This document shows, in pieces, positions 35,501 through 43,852 of a DNA stretch of 64,000 nucleotides. Both the position numbers and the translations under genes were made by a program. Within the stretch, counting starts at the first letter, position 1, and each line of letters opens with the position of its first letter. The notes below the pieces were generated by a model. That model made no database searches. It had not been told where the DNA came from and saw only the letters and a program-made list of their open reading frames with translations. The stretch comes from JBEVJC01 sp040510375 (lineage in GTDB: Bacteria > Bacteroidota > Bacteroidia > Chitinophagales > Chitinophagaceae), in contig JBEVJC010000002.1 of the NCBI GenBank assembly GCA_040510375.1, forward strand, positions 1 to 64,000, written 5' to 3'.

Positions 35501-35638
35501 ATCCAGATCCGCGAACAACAATACTTCGACTGGTTACTGAAGGGAGCAAAACCCGCTGTCTGGATTACCGACGGAGTACCGGCTGTGAAGAAGGGAAAGG
35601 ATTGGGGGCTGAATATATCAGATTCACCCAGTGAATAA
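32531..35638 (+). CDS. S9 family prolyl-oligopeptidase-like serine peptidase
   Basis: A large 1035-residue secreted peptidase. A signal peptide ends near GMAMGQ. The first 700 residues are beta-propeller-like with WD-type repeats and low-complexity charged inserts (KKKKADD, SSKKQKRN). The C-terminal alpha/beta hydrolase has GQSWGG with nucleophile Ser859, Asp948 in NDADGAVPW and His980 in GEAHNL. Its function is probably periplasmic degradation of peptides, as for other Bacteroidota S9 enzymes. Monocistronic and closed by a terminator. The gene end is followed by a short duplicated copy of itself. Confidence 0.92.
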   Translation: MQKLFFVFIFFFTCGMAMGQKKPLDHSVYDGWQSIGDKLISRDGNWIVYTIDKQEGDRQLVIESASGGYKKTIDRGTDPVISSDSKWLVFTISPFFSEIRNAKIKKKKADDSPKDSIGIVTLGKDSVWKRARVKGFSLPEKSTGWLVYQLEKKPDPVKAKASGLEKKKTDSLTLVIDSLKAVINGLSSKKQKRNEDADAGLTVRKQGSPDNSPGNGYDDQLITDLNGVDGLGLIRPVSGTTDFAEDNDGPESSEAGTDLVIRNLETGREKTLTNVNSYLVDEKATKVVARQAADPKDTLSGQAVILYDFRRSSVDTISYRGNDFKNFVFSEDGSQLAFVAERDARPKELMKYYKLWYYKDGQDSAVMLVDKSSVGMTLGMTVSEFGKLEFSKSGNRLFFNTAPVTPPKDTTLVDIDLARLDVWHYKDDYLQPVQLSRLTRDLQQNYLAVYDLRTSKPQQLATEKIPLIFKTGEGDGDKFIGISDYGMRIEGQWTGNTKKDLFQVDVKTGEALLVKKGLSGVMNPSYISTTGKYVLWYDYKARNYFLYSGDSTINLTSRIKTPLFDEEHDSPSDPTPYGVMGWHQGDSAVYIVERYDIWKISLSGPRKIESLTRNFGRRDKNSYYPLVRDSEKKYYSSADKVLFRKFNSETKEVGFSVIGMDGNFHADLDMKDKKVAVPEFIPKQQVADDGSFVLTKESFVRSPDIYLLKPATTDSAFSTAGKLMTTLTERKLSSINPQQKEYNWGTAELYKWKTFKGKPAEGIIYKPEDFNPSRKYPVILYFYEKLSDGLYNYIPPAPTPSRLNISFFVSRGYIVFAPDISYTIGHPALSAYDYIVSAAKDLTRHTWVDAGNMGIQGQSWGGIQVAQLVTMTDMFKAAWAGAPVANMTSAYGGIRWESGVTRQFQYEQTQSRIGATLWQKPELYMENSPLFHLPKVKTPLVIMANDADGAVPWYQGIELFTGMRRLNKKVWMLNYNGEAHNLVQRKNRKDIQIREQQYFDWLLKGAKPAVWITDGVPAVKKGKDWGLNISDSPSE

Positions 35639-35673
35639 AACAAAAAATATATGGCTCATCCAACGAATAAAAA
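35612..35673 (+). repeat. Short imperfect duplication of the S9 peptidase 3' end
   Basis: The final aatatat...tcacccagtgaataaaa of the gene (35612-35640) is echoed at about 35646-35671 as aatatat...tcatccaacgaataaaa with a two-base gap and four transitions. It is weaker than the other two duplicated gene tails in this window. Confidence 0.55.
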
Positions 35674-35707
35674 TCTGACCGGTAATAAATAGGTCAGGCT
35701 CCTCAGC

Positions 35708-35736
35708 AAAACGGTCCGGTATTTCCGGGCCGTTTT
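35708..35736. terminator. Bidirectional intrinsic terminator
   Basis: AAAACGGTCCGG and CCGGGCCGTTTT form a 12-pair stem (one G-T) around a five-base loop, followed by attt on the plus strand and flanked by tttg on the minus strand. It separates the convergent peptidase and hypothetical genes; the stop codon of the latter overlaps its edge. Confidence 0.75.
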
Positions 35737-36445
35737 ATTTACTGATATATTTTACAAGACTTCTTTTCGCAATGGGAAGTAAGGTTTCATCCACGGGGTA
35801 ACTTAACTCCGACTGGATAGAATACACCGCGGGGTTTGGTAAATCTTTCTTGCCCCTGATCAGTTCTGATTTGATATGCTGGTAGGTGGTACCGATACTG
35901 CGGTACCATTTGTCGATATAGGAAGTCCGGATACTGCGGTAACGTTCATCCTGTTTCTCAAAAATGGACAACCGGTAATGATACACCAGGGTGGTGTTTA
36001 TATTTCCACTGCTCAGGAAAAAATATCCTTCCTGTGTATCCAGCGGAATCAGTCCGATTGGAGTAATGCTGAGGTTCTCTTCCACAAATTCATAGATGCC
36101 GGCTCCTGTCTTCAATGTGGAGTTAATGGTTTCAGCTGCATAATGGATAATTGATTCCAGCTCCTGCATCATTTCGCTATCCTCAATCATCTGTTCATAC
36201 AGGAGTTGTAATTTCTCCAGCTGGATCCCCGTTAATTTTTTCGGGAAATGTTCCTGCAGGTATCGTTTATTCTCCCTGAAAGCAACAATATTATTATAGT
36301 GGAATACCACTTCTGCCAGTTGCGGATAAAGTTTGTTCTCGTTGAAATATTTGTTAACCTGCTGGAGATAGGCGAGCAGGGTGTACTTCTTTAATTCGAA
36401 ATCAATATACCCTTCTGCAAACCATGTTTCTGAAAGTTGTTTCAT
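35735..36445 (-). CDS. Hypothetical protein, unrecognised family
   Basis: A 236-residue soluble protein with no signal peptide and no motif I recognise. It is mostly helical in the first half (LQQVNKYFNENKLYPQLAEV, IQLEKLQLLYEQMIEDSEMM), then turns beta-rich with EGYFFLSSGNINTTLVYHYR and ends YPVDETLLPIAKRSLVKYIS. Its composition and codon use resemble its neighbours, so it is likely a conserved lineage protein rather than an import. It lies upstream of no obvious partner and is followed by a terminator. Confidence 0.6.
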   Translation of the reverse strand: MKQLSETWFAEGYIDFELKKYTLLAYLQQVNKYFNENKLYPQLAEVVFHYNNIVAFRENKRYLQEHFPKKLTGIQLEKLQLLYEQMIEDSEMMQELESIIHYAAETINSTLKTGAGIYEFVEENLSITPIGLIPLDTQEGYFFLSSGNINTTLVYHYRLSIFEKQDERYRSIRTSYIDKWYRSIGTTYQHIKSELIRGKKDLPNPAVYSIQSELSYPVDETLLPIAKRSLVKYISK

Positions 36446-36495
36446 AGATACCTGGTATTTAGTAAACCTAATTTACTAAAAAGAACGGGAATTTA

Positions 36496-37206
36496 CTAGT
36501 CAACATTGGTAGGCAGGTGCTCGTATGGGTTTTTTGCACCATCTACGTCGATCATCAGCGTAAGCTGGAAAAAGTTTTTACCGGTACCGGTGCCATTTCG
36601 ATAGTCGAACTGGTATACATACCCTGGCTGCAGGCTGAGGTTGGAATTGAACTGGTATCCGAAACCGGCAAACAGGCGGTTTCGTTCAAAATACGGGGCC
36701 TTGTTGGTAAGGAATATTTCGTTAAATGCTGCCAGGTAAAATGTTTTTGATTCAATCTTTTTCTTTCCGACAGGCAGGGCGGTATTTATCCGGTAACGGA
36801 ACCTGTTCCGATAGCCGGTTTTGAACCAGCGTTGCTCTACCCGGTAACGGTGTTCAAACTTTACACGGGTAAGGTAATTATTCATCGTAACCTGTTGCCA
36901 GAGCCGGATCTCGTTACCAGTAATGGGTTTGGTAAAACTACCGGGGTCTGAATAGGTGATATAACGACCTGTACCAATGAGTACCGCAAAGTTTTTATTG
37001 AAATAATAGGAAACACCTCCCTTCACTTCATAGTAGAAATGATCATGGTACATGGACTGCGATCGTAACTGGAGTTCATTAAAAACCTCCCAGTGTGGAG
37101 CCAGTGTAAGCCGGGTATTGATAACGTTCCAGGATCCGAGATGGGATTTCTGGGCATTGGCCTCGATTGAAAACAACAGGACGATCCCCAGGGGCAGTAC
37201 ACGCAT
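36496..37206 (-). CDS. DUF2490 outer-membrane protein
   Basis: A 236-residue protein with a signal peptide ending near EANAQ. The body is alternating aromatic beta strands (HLGSWNVINTRLTLAPHWEV, YEVKGGVSYYFNKNFAVLIG, YRVEQRWFKTGYRNRFRYRI) typical of DUF2490, predicted to be a small beta-barrel in the outer membrane. No molecular function is established for the family. It follows the E2 gene by 20 bp on the same strand, so it may share its transcript. Confidence 0.85.
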   Translation of the reverse strand: MRVLPLGIVLLFSIEANAQKSHLGSWNVINTRLTLAPHWEVFNELQLRSQSMYHDHFYYEVKGGVSYYFNKNFAVLIGTGRYITYSDPGSFTKPITGNEIRLWQQVTMNNYLTRVKFEHRYRVEQRWFKTGYRNRFRYRINTALPVGKKKIESKTFYLAAFNEIFLTNKAPYFERNRLFAGFGYQFNSNLSLQPGYVYQFDYRNGTGTGKNFFQLTLMIDVDGAKNPYEHLPTNVD

Positions 37207-37226
37207 AAGCTTGAATAAAGCAGGGT

Positions 37227-38657
37227 TTAGATTTCACGGTTACCATCGAAATTTTCGAGTTCCTTCGCAACAGCCGTAAGGAAGGTAGCACCGAGGCTGC
37301 CATCGACAATCCGGTGGTCGTAACTCATAGAAAGATACATCATGTGGCGGATAGCAATACTATCGCCTTGTTCCGTTTCTATAACAACCGGCCTTTTTTT
37401 GATAGCACCAACCGCCAGGATTGCCACCTGTGGCTGGTTGATAATGGGCGTACCCATCAGGCTGCCGAAGGTACCCACATTTGTAAGGGTGAAGGTTCCA
37501 TTCTGCGTATCGTCTGCCTTTAATTTGCCATTACGTGCAGCATCTGCCAGGCTGTTAACTTTTTTACTGAGACCAACCAGGTTTAACTGATCTGCATTCC
37601 GGATAACCGGTACGATCAGGTTGCCGCTTGGAAGAGCCGTAGCCATTCCGATATTGATATCTTTTTTTATAATGATCCTGTCGCCATCGAGCGAACTGTT
37701 GATCATCGGGTATTTCTTTATACAACGGGAAACCGCTTCAATAAAAATAGGAGTGAAGGTGATCCTTGTGCCTTCCCGTTCTTCAAATTCTTTTTTCACC
37801 CGCTCGCGCCAGAGTACCAGGTTGGTTACATCAGCTTCGGTAAAACTCGTTACGTGGGGACTGGTATGTTTGCTGCGAACCATGTGTTCGGCAATCAGTT
37901 TGCGCATCCTGTCCATCTCAAGGATTTCTACATTTCCAGTAGAAGTTGTTTGCGCCGAACCGGCGGAAGCTGACACAACAGCACCAGCAGTAGTTGGTTG
38001 CCGCTCTGTTGTGGGAGCAACCTCCTGTTGTTTGTCCGGTTGCATAGCCAGGGGTTGCTGTTCAACTGTACGTTGGGTAGCAGGGGCGCCATTGACATTC
38101 CCACGCTGACCGAGGTATTGCAGGATATCTTTTTTGGTAACCCTTCCCTCGTTTCCGGTACCCTCAAGTTTTTCCAGTTCAGTCATACTCACCCCTTCGC
38201 TGGCAGCAATATTTAATACCAGTGGGGAGTAGAAACGATGGCTGTTACCATTGGAAGAAGTCCTTACCGCAGTGGCTGCGGCGATATTTACCGATGTTGT
38301 TTGTTCACGTTGTGATACCTGTGCTTCCTGCACATGAGGAGGGCGGACTGTTTCAACCGGTTGCTGCGTATGATCGGGATCAACCTGATCGATATCTTTT
38401 TCCCCGGTTTCATCAGCGTTCGTATTAATGCGGGCAATCACGGCACCAATAGGCACCACATCATTGACCTTGAACAGGATTTCTTCCAACACGCCCTCGG
38501 CTGTGCTTGGTACTTCGCTGTCGACCTTATCAGTCGCAATCTCCAGGACAGTTTCGTCCATCTTCACCATATCGCCCGGTTGTTTATGCCATTTGAGTAT
38601 GGTTGCTTCCATAATACTTTCGCCCAGTTTTGGCATTATGAGGTCTGTCTTCGCCAT
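37227..38657 (-). CDS. Dihydrolipoamide acyltransferase (E2 of 2-oxoacid dehydrogenase)
   Basis: A 476-residue E2 protein. Domains in order: lipoyl domain (1-77, with the lipoyl-Lys in EIATDKVDSEV), a Gln/Thr-rich linker, an E3/E1-binding domain (about 140-180, FYSPLVLNIAASEGVSMTEL), a second flexible linker, and the catalytic domain (about 245-476) ending with SYDHRIVDGSLGATFL, which supplies the active-site His and Asp. It transfers the acyl group from lipoate to CoA. Sequence alone does not separate branched-chain from other oxoacid types; no E1 or E3 gene is adjacent. No ATPase or other partner seen. Confidence 0.9.
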   Translation of the reverse strand: MAKTDLIMPKLGESIMEATILKWHKQPGDMVKMDETVLEIATDKVDSEVPSTAEGVLEEILFKVNDVVPIGAVIARINTNADETGEKDIDQVDPDHTQQPVETVRPPHVQEAQVSQREQTTSVNIAAATAVRTSSNGNSHRFYSPLVLNIAASEGVSMTELEKLEGTGNEGRVTKKDILQYLGQRGNVNGAPATQRTVEQQPLAMQPDKQQEVAPTTERQPTTAGAVVSASAGSAQTTSTGNVEILEMDRMRKLIAEHMVRSKHTSPHVTSFTEADVTNLVLWRERVKKEFEEREGTRITFTPIFIEAVSRCIKKYPMINSSLDGDRIIIKKDINIGMATALPSGNLIVPVIRNADQLNLVGLSKKVNSLADAARNGKLKADDTQNGTFTLTNVGTFGSLMGTPIINQPQVAILAVGAIKKRPVVIETEQGDSIAIRHMMYLSMSYDHRIVDGSLGATFLTAVAKELENFDGNREI

Positions 38658-38795
38658 AATTTTTTATTTTTCCCCCCGGATAAAAAACGCCCGTCCCAGC
38701 CTGTAATAATCAGGTTTCGTACCTGTATGGAAAACCAAACAGCTGACAAGCGATCTTATGCGGCCAAAGGTAATGATTTGACCATTATCTGCCTG

Positions 38796-40100
38796 TTAGT
38801 TCGCCGAAAGGATGATTTTACGCAGGAAGTTCAGTGCGTTGAGTGATGCGATACTGATATTCCGTTGCCGGTCCTGCCTGATATTGAGTTTCAGCGTTTT
38901 GATTCCGGCCGGTCCGCCTACTGCAATCCAAACCGTACCAACTGGTTTATCGGGAGTGCCACCATCGGGTCCCATGATGCCGGAGGTGACCACCACATAA
39001 TCTGTTTTTAACTTTTCCAGGGCGCCTTTTGCCATTTGTTCAACAGTCTCCCGGCTGACCGCACCAAACTCATCCAGTACTTTTTTCTCAACGCCAAGCA
39101 GGTCCTGTTTCAGGGAGTTGGAATAACTGACAATACTTCCCATGAAATACGCAGATGATCCGGGCACACTGGTCAGTAGGTGTGCAATATTTCCACCTGT
39201 ACAACTTTCGGCTGTGCCCACTGTTTTACCTGCTGCCAGCAGGATTTTACCAACCGTGACTTCCAGTCCTTCATCCTCACTGCTCACCAGGTAATCATTA
39301 ACTTCCGTAAGCAGGCGGTCGAAATAAGGAGTAATCTGTTTTTCCAGTTCCAGCTTATCGGCCCCCCTTGCAGTCAACCGTAGTTTAACCATACCATAAC
39401 TGGGCAGGTACGCAAGTTTTATATTTTCCGGAAGCGAGTTTTCATAATCACGGATCGATTCGGCAATCATGGATTCGCCCTGGCCGGCAGTGAATGCAGT
39501 ACGGTGAACAATAGCAGGCAGGGTGAAGGTTTTCAGTAAACGCGGTATCACCTGGTCGGTCATCAGCCCTTTCATTTCAAAGGGTACACCTGGTAATGAC
39601 ACAAATACTTTCCGGTTGGGATCATTCACCATGCGGCCATCCTGCTGTCGCGGAATATCAAACCACATCCCGGGAGCAGATCCGAGCGCATTGGGTAACA
39701 CGGTGCATACATCCGGAACCAGGGCCTGGTCGAGGTTTCGCTGAAGGATCGGTCCCGTACGCATGTATACTTTTTCAAAAAGGTATTTTACATGGTCCAG
39801 TACTCCCTGGTCCAACACCAGTTTACCCCCGAAATATTCACAGAGCAGGGGTTTGGTAATATCGTCGGCAGTGGGACCCAGTCCCCCGGTGATTATAATC
39901 ACCTGCGAATATTTCCGCTCCTCGTCCAGTGCCTGCCGGATATCATCTTTGAGATCACCAACAGCCACTCGCCGGCGCACCCAGATTCCGATACGGTTCA
40001 ATTCCTGTGCAATAAAGGCACTGTTGGTATCAATTGTTTGTCCGATGAGTAATTCATCGCCAATTGTTATGATAGATGCGAACACAGAAGGAATAGTCAT
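38796..40100 (-). CDS. cinA: CinA family protein / NMN deamidase-like
   Basis: About 434 residues from the ATG at 40098-40100; an earlier ATG at 40139 would add 13 atypical residues. The N-terminal molybdopterin-binding-like domain has ASIITIGDELLIGQTIDTNS and VIITGGLGPTADDIT, and VSLPGVPFEMKGLM. The C-terminal CinA domain has VGTAESCTGGNIAHLLTSVP, SNSLKQDLLGV and TSGIMGPDGGTPDKPVGTVW. It is linked to nicotinamide mononucleotide deamidation and ADP-ribose hydrolysis and sometimes to competence. Divergent from the PBP4 gene. Confidence 0.93.
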   Translation of the reverse strand: MTIPSVFASIITIGDELLIGQTIDTNSAFIAQELNRIGIWVRRRVAVGDLKDDIRQALDEERKYSQVIIITGGLGPTADDITKPLLCEYFGGKLVLDQGVLDHVKYLFEKVYMRTGPILQRNLDQALVPDVCTVLPNALGSAPGMWFDIPRQQDGRMVNDPNRKVFVSLPGVPFEMKGLMTDQVIPRLLKTFTLPAIVHRTAFTAGQGESMIAESIRDYENSLPENIKLAYLPSYGMVKLRLTARGADKLELEKQITPYFDRLLTEVNDYLVSSEDEGLEVTVGKILLAAGKTVGTAESCTGGNIAHLLTSVPGSSAYFMGSIVSYSNSLKQDLLGVEKKVLDEFGAVSRETVEQMAKGALEKLKTDYVVVTSGIMGPDGGTPDKPVGTVWIAVGGPAGIKTLKLNIRQDRQRNISIASLNALNFLRKIILSAN

Positions 40101-40217
40101 AATAATCTTCTTAATTTTTTCATTGCACCTGATCTTCATTTATAAGATCATCAAAGCTGCTTATCTTCATTCCGGTTCAAAATTACTCCATTTGGGGCCA
40201 TAAATTAATTGGTATAC

Positions 40218-41624
40218 ATGAGATCGTTTTTGCTCGTTGGATTATTCCTGGTCATTCACAATACTTCATTTTCACAGGATCTCCGCAGGAAGATCACAAA
40301 GGCCTATGCAAGTTTCAGCCAGGATACCCAACTGGCACATGCTTCCATTTCATTGTATGTGGTTGATGCCGCAACGGGAGCAGTATTGTTTGACCAGAAC
40401 AGCAGGGTAGGACTTGCCCCCGCTTCCACTCAAAAAGTAATCACCAGTGTTACGGCCTATGAAATACTGGGTTCGTCCTTTCGTTTCAAAACCGCTTTTG
40501 GTTATACGGGTGTCCTGAAAGACGGCAAATTAAAAGGTGATCTCCTGATTCGTGGTTCCGGCGATCCAACCATGGGCAGCTGGCGGTATACCGGTACTAC
40601 CGAAGAGTCGGTAATTGGTTCAGTTATGCAAGCCATGAAAAATGCGGGGATCCGCGAAATCGATGGTGGTGTTTATGCAGATGATCACCAGTTTGAAAGT
40701 GCAACCACCCCCGGTGGCTGGATCTGGGATGATCTGGGAAACTATTATGGTGCCGGTGTTTCGGGGGTTAACTGGAGGGAAAACCAGTATGATATTATTT
40801 TTAAACCGGGCGCCGATACTGGTGCTCAGCCGGGGATCATCAAAACGGTGCCGGCTCTTTACCAGGTCCGCTTTGTCAATGAGCTGGTTACAGCGCCGAA
40901 AGGTAGCGGTGATAATTCTTATATCTACCTGCCTCCATATTCCAACACAGGATACCTGAGAGGAACCATACCGAAAGAAAATAATTTTAAAATATCAGGT
41001 TCCTTCCCGGATCCTTCTTTACAAACAGCCTATGTATTTTCGGAAGCACTAAGGTCGGCCGGTTACCAGCCTGGCATACCGGATAGTTATTATAGCTGGT
41101 CGGGTGATAAATCAAAGGCCGGCTTGCCACTGACAACATTGTATACCCAGGTTTCCCCCTCGCTTGATTCAATAATCTACTGGTTCAATAAAAAAAGTAT
41201 CAACCTGTATGGGGAGGCGTTGATTAAAAAAATTGCTGCAGAAAAAAATGGTTTTGGATCTACGGAAACGGGGCTCGACCTGTTGAAGGAGTTCTGGAAG
41301 GTTAGGGGAATTGACCCCACGGAAATTGATATGAGTGATGGTTCAGGTCTGTCACCGCAGAACCGGGTTACCACCCATGCACAGGTGGAAGTGCTCAGGT
41401 ATGCGATGTCGAAACCCTGGTACCCCCGGTTCCTGGATGCATTGCCCGAATACAATGGAATGAAGATGAAAAGTGGTACAATCCGCAAGGTGAAAGGATA
41501 TTGCGGATACCAGCGTTCATCATCGGGCAGGACGTACGTGTTTTCGTTTCTTGTAAATAATTATTCCGGTAACGCCTCATCGCTGCTTCCTAAAATGTAT
41601 GCAGTGCTGGATCTGTTGAAATAA
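40218..41624 (+). CDS. dacB: D-alanyl-D-alanine carboxypeptidase/endopeptidase (PBP4, S13)
   Basis: A 468-residue periplasmic penicillin-binding protein that trims or cleaves peptidoglycan cross-links. The start is the ATG at 40218, with a signal peptide ending at about SFSQ. The three active-site motifs are SxxK as ASTQK (Ser70, Lys73), SxN as SINLYGEAL, and the KTG triad as KSG in MKMKSGTIRKVKGYCGY. GSGDPTMGS and VYADDHQFE also mark the S13 family. It is followed after 16 bp by a small membrane protein on the same strand. Confidence 0.93.
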   Translation: MRSFLLVGLFLVIHNTSFSQDLRRKITKAYASFSQDTQLAHASISLYVVDAATGAVLFDQNSRVGLAPASTQKVITSVTAYEILGSSFRFKTAFGYTGVLKDGKLKGDLLIRGSGDPTMGSWRYTGTTEESVIGSVMQAMKNAGIREIDGGVYADDHQFESATTPGGWIWDDLGNYYGAGVSGVNWRENQYDIIFKPGADTGAQPGIIKTVPALYQVRFVNELVTAPKGSGDNSYIYLPPYSNTGYLRGTIPKENNFKISGSFPDPSLQTAYVFSEALRSAGYQPGIPDSYYSWSGDKSKAGLPLTTLYTQVSPSLDSIIYWFNKKSINLYGEALIKKIAAEKNGFGSTETGLDLLKEFWKVRGIDPTEIDMSDGSGLSPQNRVTTHAQVEVLRYAMSKPWYPRFLDALPEYNGMKMKSGTIRKVKGYCGYQRSSSGRTYVFSFLVNNYSGNASSLLPKMYAVLDLLK

Positions 41625-41640
41625 AAACATAATCAAAGTT

Positions 41641-42069
41641 ATGAAAGAACAAAACCTGGGGAACCATACAAGGGTTGTACCATCGTATCATTTAGTAACA
41701 ACACCATTGGCCTTGTTACTTTTAATCGGAAGTATTGTCAACCTGGTTAAAAGTTATCCGGAACAATGGCTTCAACCTGCACTGCTGGTACTGGCTTCGG
41801 TAGTAATTGTCAGTTGTGTGCTGCATTCAAGGATGTTTGCCCTTCGTGCGCAGGACAGGGCTATCCGCGCTGAAGAAAACCTTCGGCACTATGTCCTTAC
41901 CGGCAAACCGCTGCATCCGGATACAAGAATGGGGCAGGTGATTGCATTAAGGTTTGCAAGTGACCAGGAGTTTCCCGTGCTTGCCGAGAAAGCCATCAAG
42001 GAAGGTTTGCGCAACAGGGAAATTAAAAAAGCAATCAAACAATGGAAGGCGGATTATTACCGCGTTTAA
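41641..42069 (+). CDS. DUF6526-type small membrane protein
   Basis: A 142-residue protein with two transmembrane segments near the N-terminus (TPLALLLLIGSIVNLV and ALLVLASVVIVSCVL) and a basic, helical cytoplasmic tail (RAQDRAIRAEENLRHYV, RNREIKKAIKQWKADYY). The pattern, including HSRMFALRAQDRAIRAEE, matches the DUF6526 family as I know it. No function is known. It is downstream of dacB in the same direction and converges with the M50 peptidase gene. Confidence 0.8.
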   Translation: MKEQNLGNHTRVVPSYHLVTTPLALLLLIGSIVNLVKSYPEQWLQPALLVLASVVIVSCVLHSRMFALRAQDRAIRAEENLRHYVLTGKPLHPDTRMGQVIALRFASDQEFPVLAEKAIKEGLRNREIKKAIKQWKADYYRV

Positions 42070-42083
42070 AAAATTCATACATA

Positions 42084-43103
42084 TCAAAAACCAAACCTGC
42101 TGAAAAAAGTCAGGTCCATTCCGACCAGCCACGGTGATGCGAGGGCAGATAACCAGAGCAGGAGTATAAAACCTTTACCGATCCATGAAAGGTCCTGGAT
42201 TAGTTTGCGGTGCATCAGGCTTTCGATGGTTGACTGTATTTTTTCTTCTTTTACACTGAACTCATAAGGTGGTGCGGGGGGCAGGTCCTGCAGGGGTGCG
42301 TACTCTGTAATAAGCAGGTTACGGATCTTCCAGTAATCTTCGTCGGGCAGTTCGTCGTATGATTTATCCATATCAAAACCCGCGGTTTCAATTTTCTTTT
42401 CAACAGCGGTTAGTTTATTGTCGCCAAAGAGCCGGAGTAACATCATGGCAGGAAATATTAACAATGGATAAATCGGATTACCGAGTCCATACAAGGCGAA
42501 CCAGATCATAACGGCGATCGAAAGGATTACAAAGAAACGGCTGATCCACCCGTTCTCATCCAGGAACACCCTGTTCAGTAACTGGCCACCATCAAGCGGA
42601 TACACGGGCAGCAGGTTGATCAGGTTCAGGAAAATCAGGGAGACTGAAATGGTGTAAAAAGAAATGCCTTCAAATTCAAGGAAAGGATTTTGCCGGTGGA
42701 GGTAATAAATAATCAAACCGATGATCATGCCAGGCAGTGGTCCAGCCAGCAGTATGATCGCCGATTCGCGTTGTGAAACTTCCCTTTTTGTACCCGATAC
42801 ATATGCACCCAGCAGGGGGATAAAAAAAATACCAAGGTCGCGGTAACGGAATGCCTTCATTGCCAGGAAATGTCCCAGTTCATGAAAAACAACAATGCCC
42901 GTTATCAGCAAAAGCATGTTGAAGCTTTTGAAGATATAGAATCCCAGTACCAGGTAAATAATCAGGCTGGTAATTGACTTCAGCCAGACATTTATTCTTT
43001 TTTCTTGTTCCTTTCGATACTTGGGTGGATAAATGACAGGCATTACTTCATCTGTCATTATATCACCTGCATCACCCGGGGTAATTTCCTCTGATTGCTC
43101 CAT
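42084..43103 (-). CDS. Site-2 protease family protein (M50 metallopeptidase)
   Basis: A 339-residue polytopic membrane protease. The zinc site is VVFHELGHFLAMK (His74, Glu75, His78) in a membrane helix and the third ligand region is LLPVYPLDGGQLLN. Intramembrane proteases of this family release membrane-bound regulators. There is no PDZ domain, so it belongs to the shorter SpoIVFB-like branch. Substrate unknown. Its neighbour on the minus strand upstream is DoxX, separated by a terminator. Confidence 0.88.
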   Translation of the reverse strand: MEQSEEITPGDAGDIMTDEVMPVIYPPKYRKEQEKRINVWLKSITSLIIYLVLGFYIFKSFNMLLLITGIVVFHELGHFLAMKAFRYRDLGIFFIPLLGAYVSGTKREVSQRESAIILLAGPLPGMIIGLIIYYLHRQNPFLEFEGISFYTISVSLIFLNLINLLPVYPLDGGQLLNRVFLDENGWISRFFVILSIAVMIWFALYGLGNPIYPLLIFPAMMLLRLFGDNKLTAVEKKIETAGFDMDKSYDELPDEDYWKIRNLLITEYAPLQDLPPAPPYEFSVKEEKIQSTIESLMHRKLIQDLSWIGKGFILLLWLSALASPWLVGMDLTFFSRFGF

Positions 43104-43194
43104 CCGGCTAAATTAGATAAAATAAGACGGAAGTTTCAAACGCGTACACCAGGATTGTGACAGCCGAAACGAACCCGTTATGATCAATAAAGGA

Positions 43195-43226
43195 AACGGG
43201 CATCCGGTTTCGTTGGGATGCCCGTT
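43195..43226 (-). terminator. Intrinsic terminator downstream of the DoxX gene
   Basis: AACGGGCATCC and GGATGCCCGTT form an 11-pair stem over a ten-base loop. On the minus strand it is followed by tttcctttatt and lies 22 bp after the DoxX stop codon, so it ends that transcript. Confidence 0.75.
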
Positions 43227-43247
43227 AACAATTTAATGATGGGGTGG

Positions 43248-43661
43248 TTATTTACCGAGGGCCCTGTCGGCACTGATACTGCCTGGCCCGACAAATAAGA
43301 TAGCTGCAAAAATGGTGAGGAGCAGGACACTTACTTCACTCTCATGTGCGAATAACCTGGAATGGTGCTGCCAGAAAAATGCGGTACCCATGGCGATTAC
43401 AATGGGAATACAGGCAAGACGGGTCATCAGCCCCAGGACAACCAGGATGCCGCAGAAAAATTCGGCAAATACCAGCAGGCCGGCAGCCACAGGAGAGGGC
43501 AGGTGATAGGGATTGTGCAGTTTTTCGGCTAACTGTGAAAAATGGGTGAGTTTGTAATAGCCATAGTTAATGGCCAGAACCAGTCCGCCAACGACACGGA
43601 GGATTAATGTAGCAAAGTTGAAGGCATTGTCGGAATAGTTGGTGCTGAATAGTTTTTTCAT
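43248..43661 (-). CDS. DoxX family membrane protein
   Basis: A 137-residue protein from the preferred ATG at 43659-43661 (MKKLFSTNYSDNAFN). An upstream ATG would add 23 residues without family likeness. Four helices match DoxX: FATLILRVVGGLVLAINYGY, AAGLLVFAEFFCGILVVLG, ACIPIVIAMGTAFFW and VLLLTIFAAILFVG. DoxX proteins are linked to quinone or sulfur redox and oxidative stress, but this one has no defined partner. Confidence 0.85.
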   Translation of the reverse strand: MKKLFSTNYSDNAFNFATLILRVVGGLVLAINYGYYKLTHFSQLAEKLHNPYHLPSPVAAGLLVFAEFFCGILVVLGLMTRLACIPIVIAMGTAFFWQHHSRLFAHESEVSVLLLTIFAAILFVGPGSISADRALGK

Positions 43662-43852
43662 ATTGATTTTGTTGATTATGGGATTGCAAAATAACTTTTT
43701 TAGTCCTGTTTGTTGGTTAACAGAGAACAAAATGTTAAAGCTTTAATGGAGATACAGTTATCCACAGGTGTTTGGAATGATGTTTGGCCAGCGCTGAAAT
43801 AATTTGAATATTCGCACGTTAATCCAACAACGGTTAATAAAGGACATCCCGC

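Noticed and set aside
38334..38846. 170-residue plus-strand frame opposite the E2 acyltransferase
   Set aside because: Covers the lipoyl domain codons of the real gene in antisense; no recognisable protein.
43741..43852. Replication origin suggested by a DnaA box
   Set aside because: Only one box, no cluster, no dnaA/dnaN or AT-rich unwinding element nearby.
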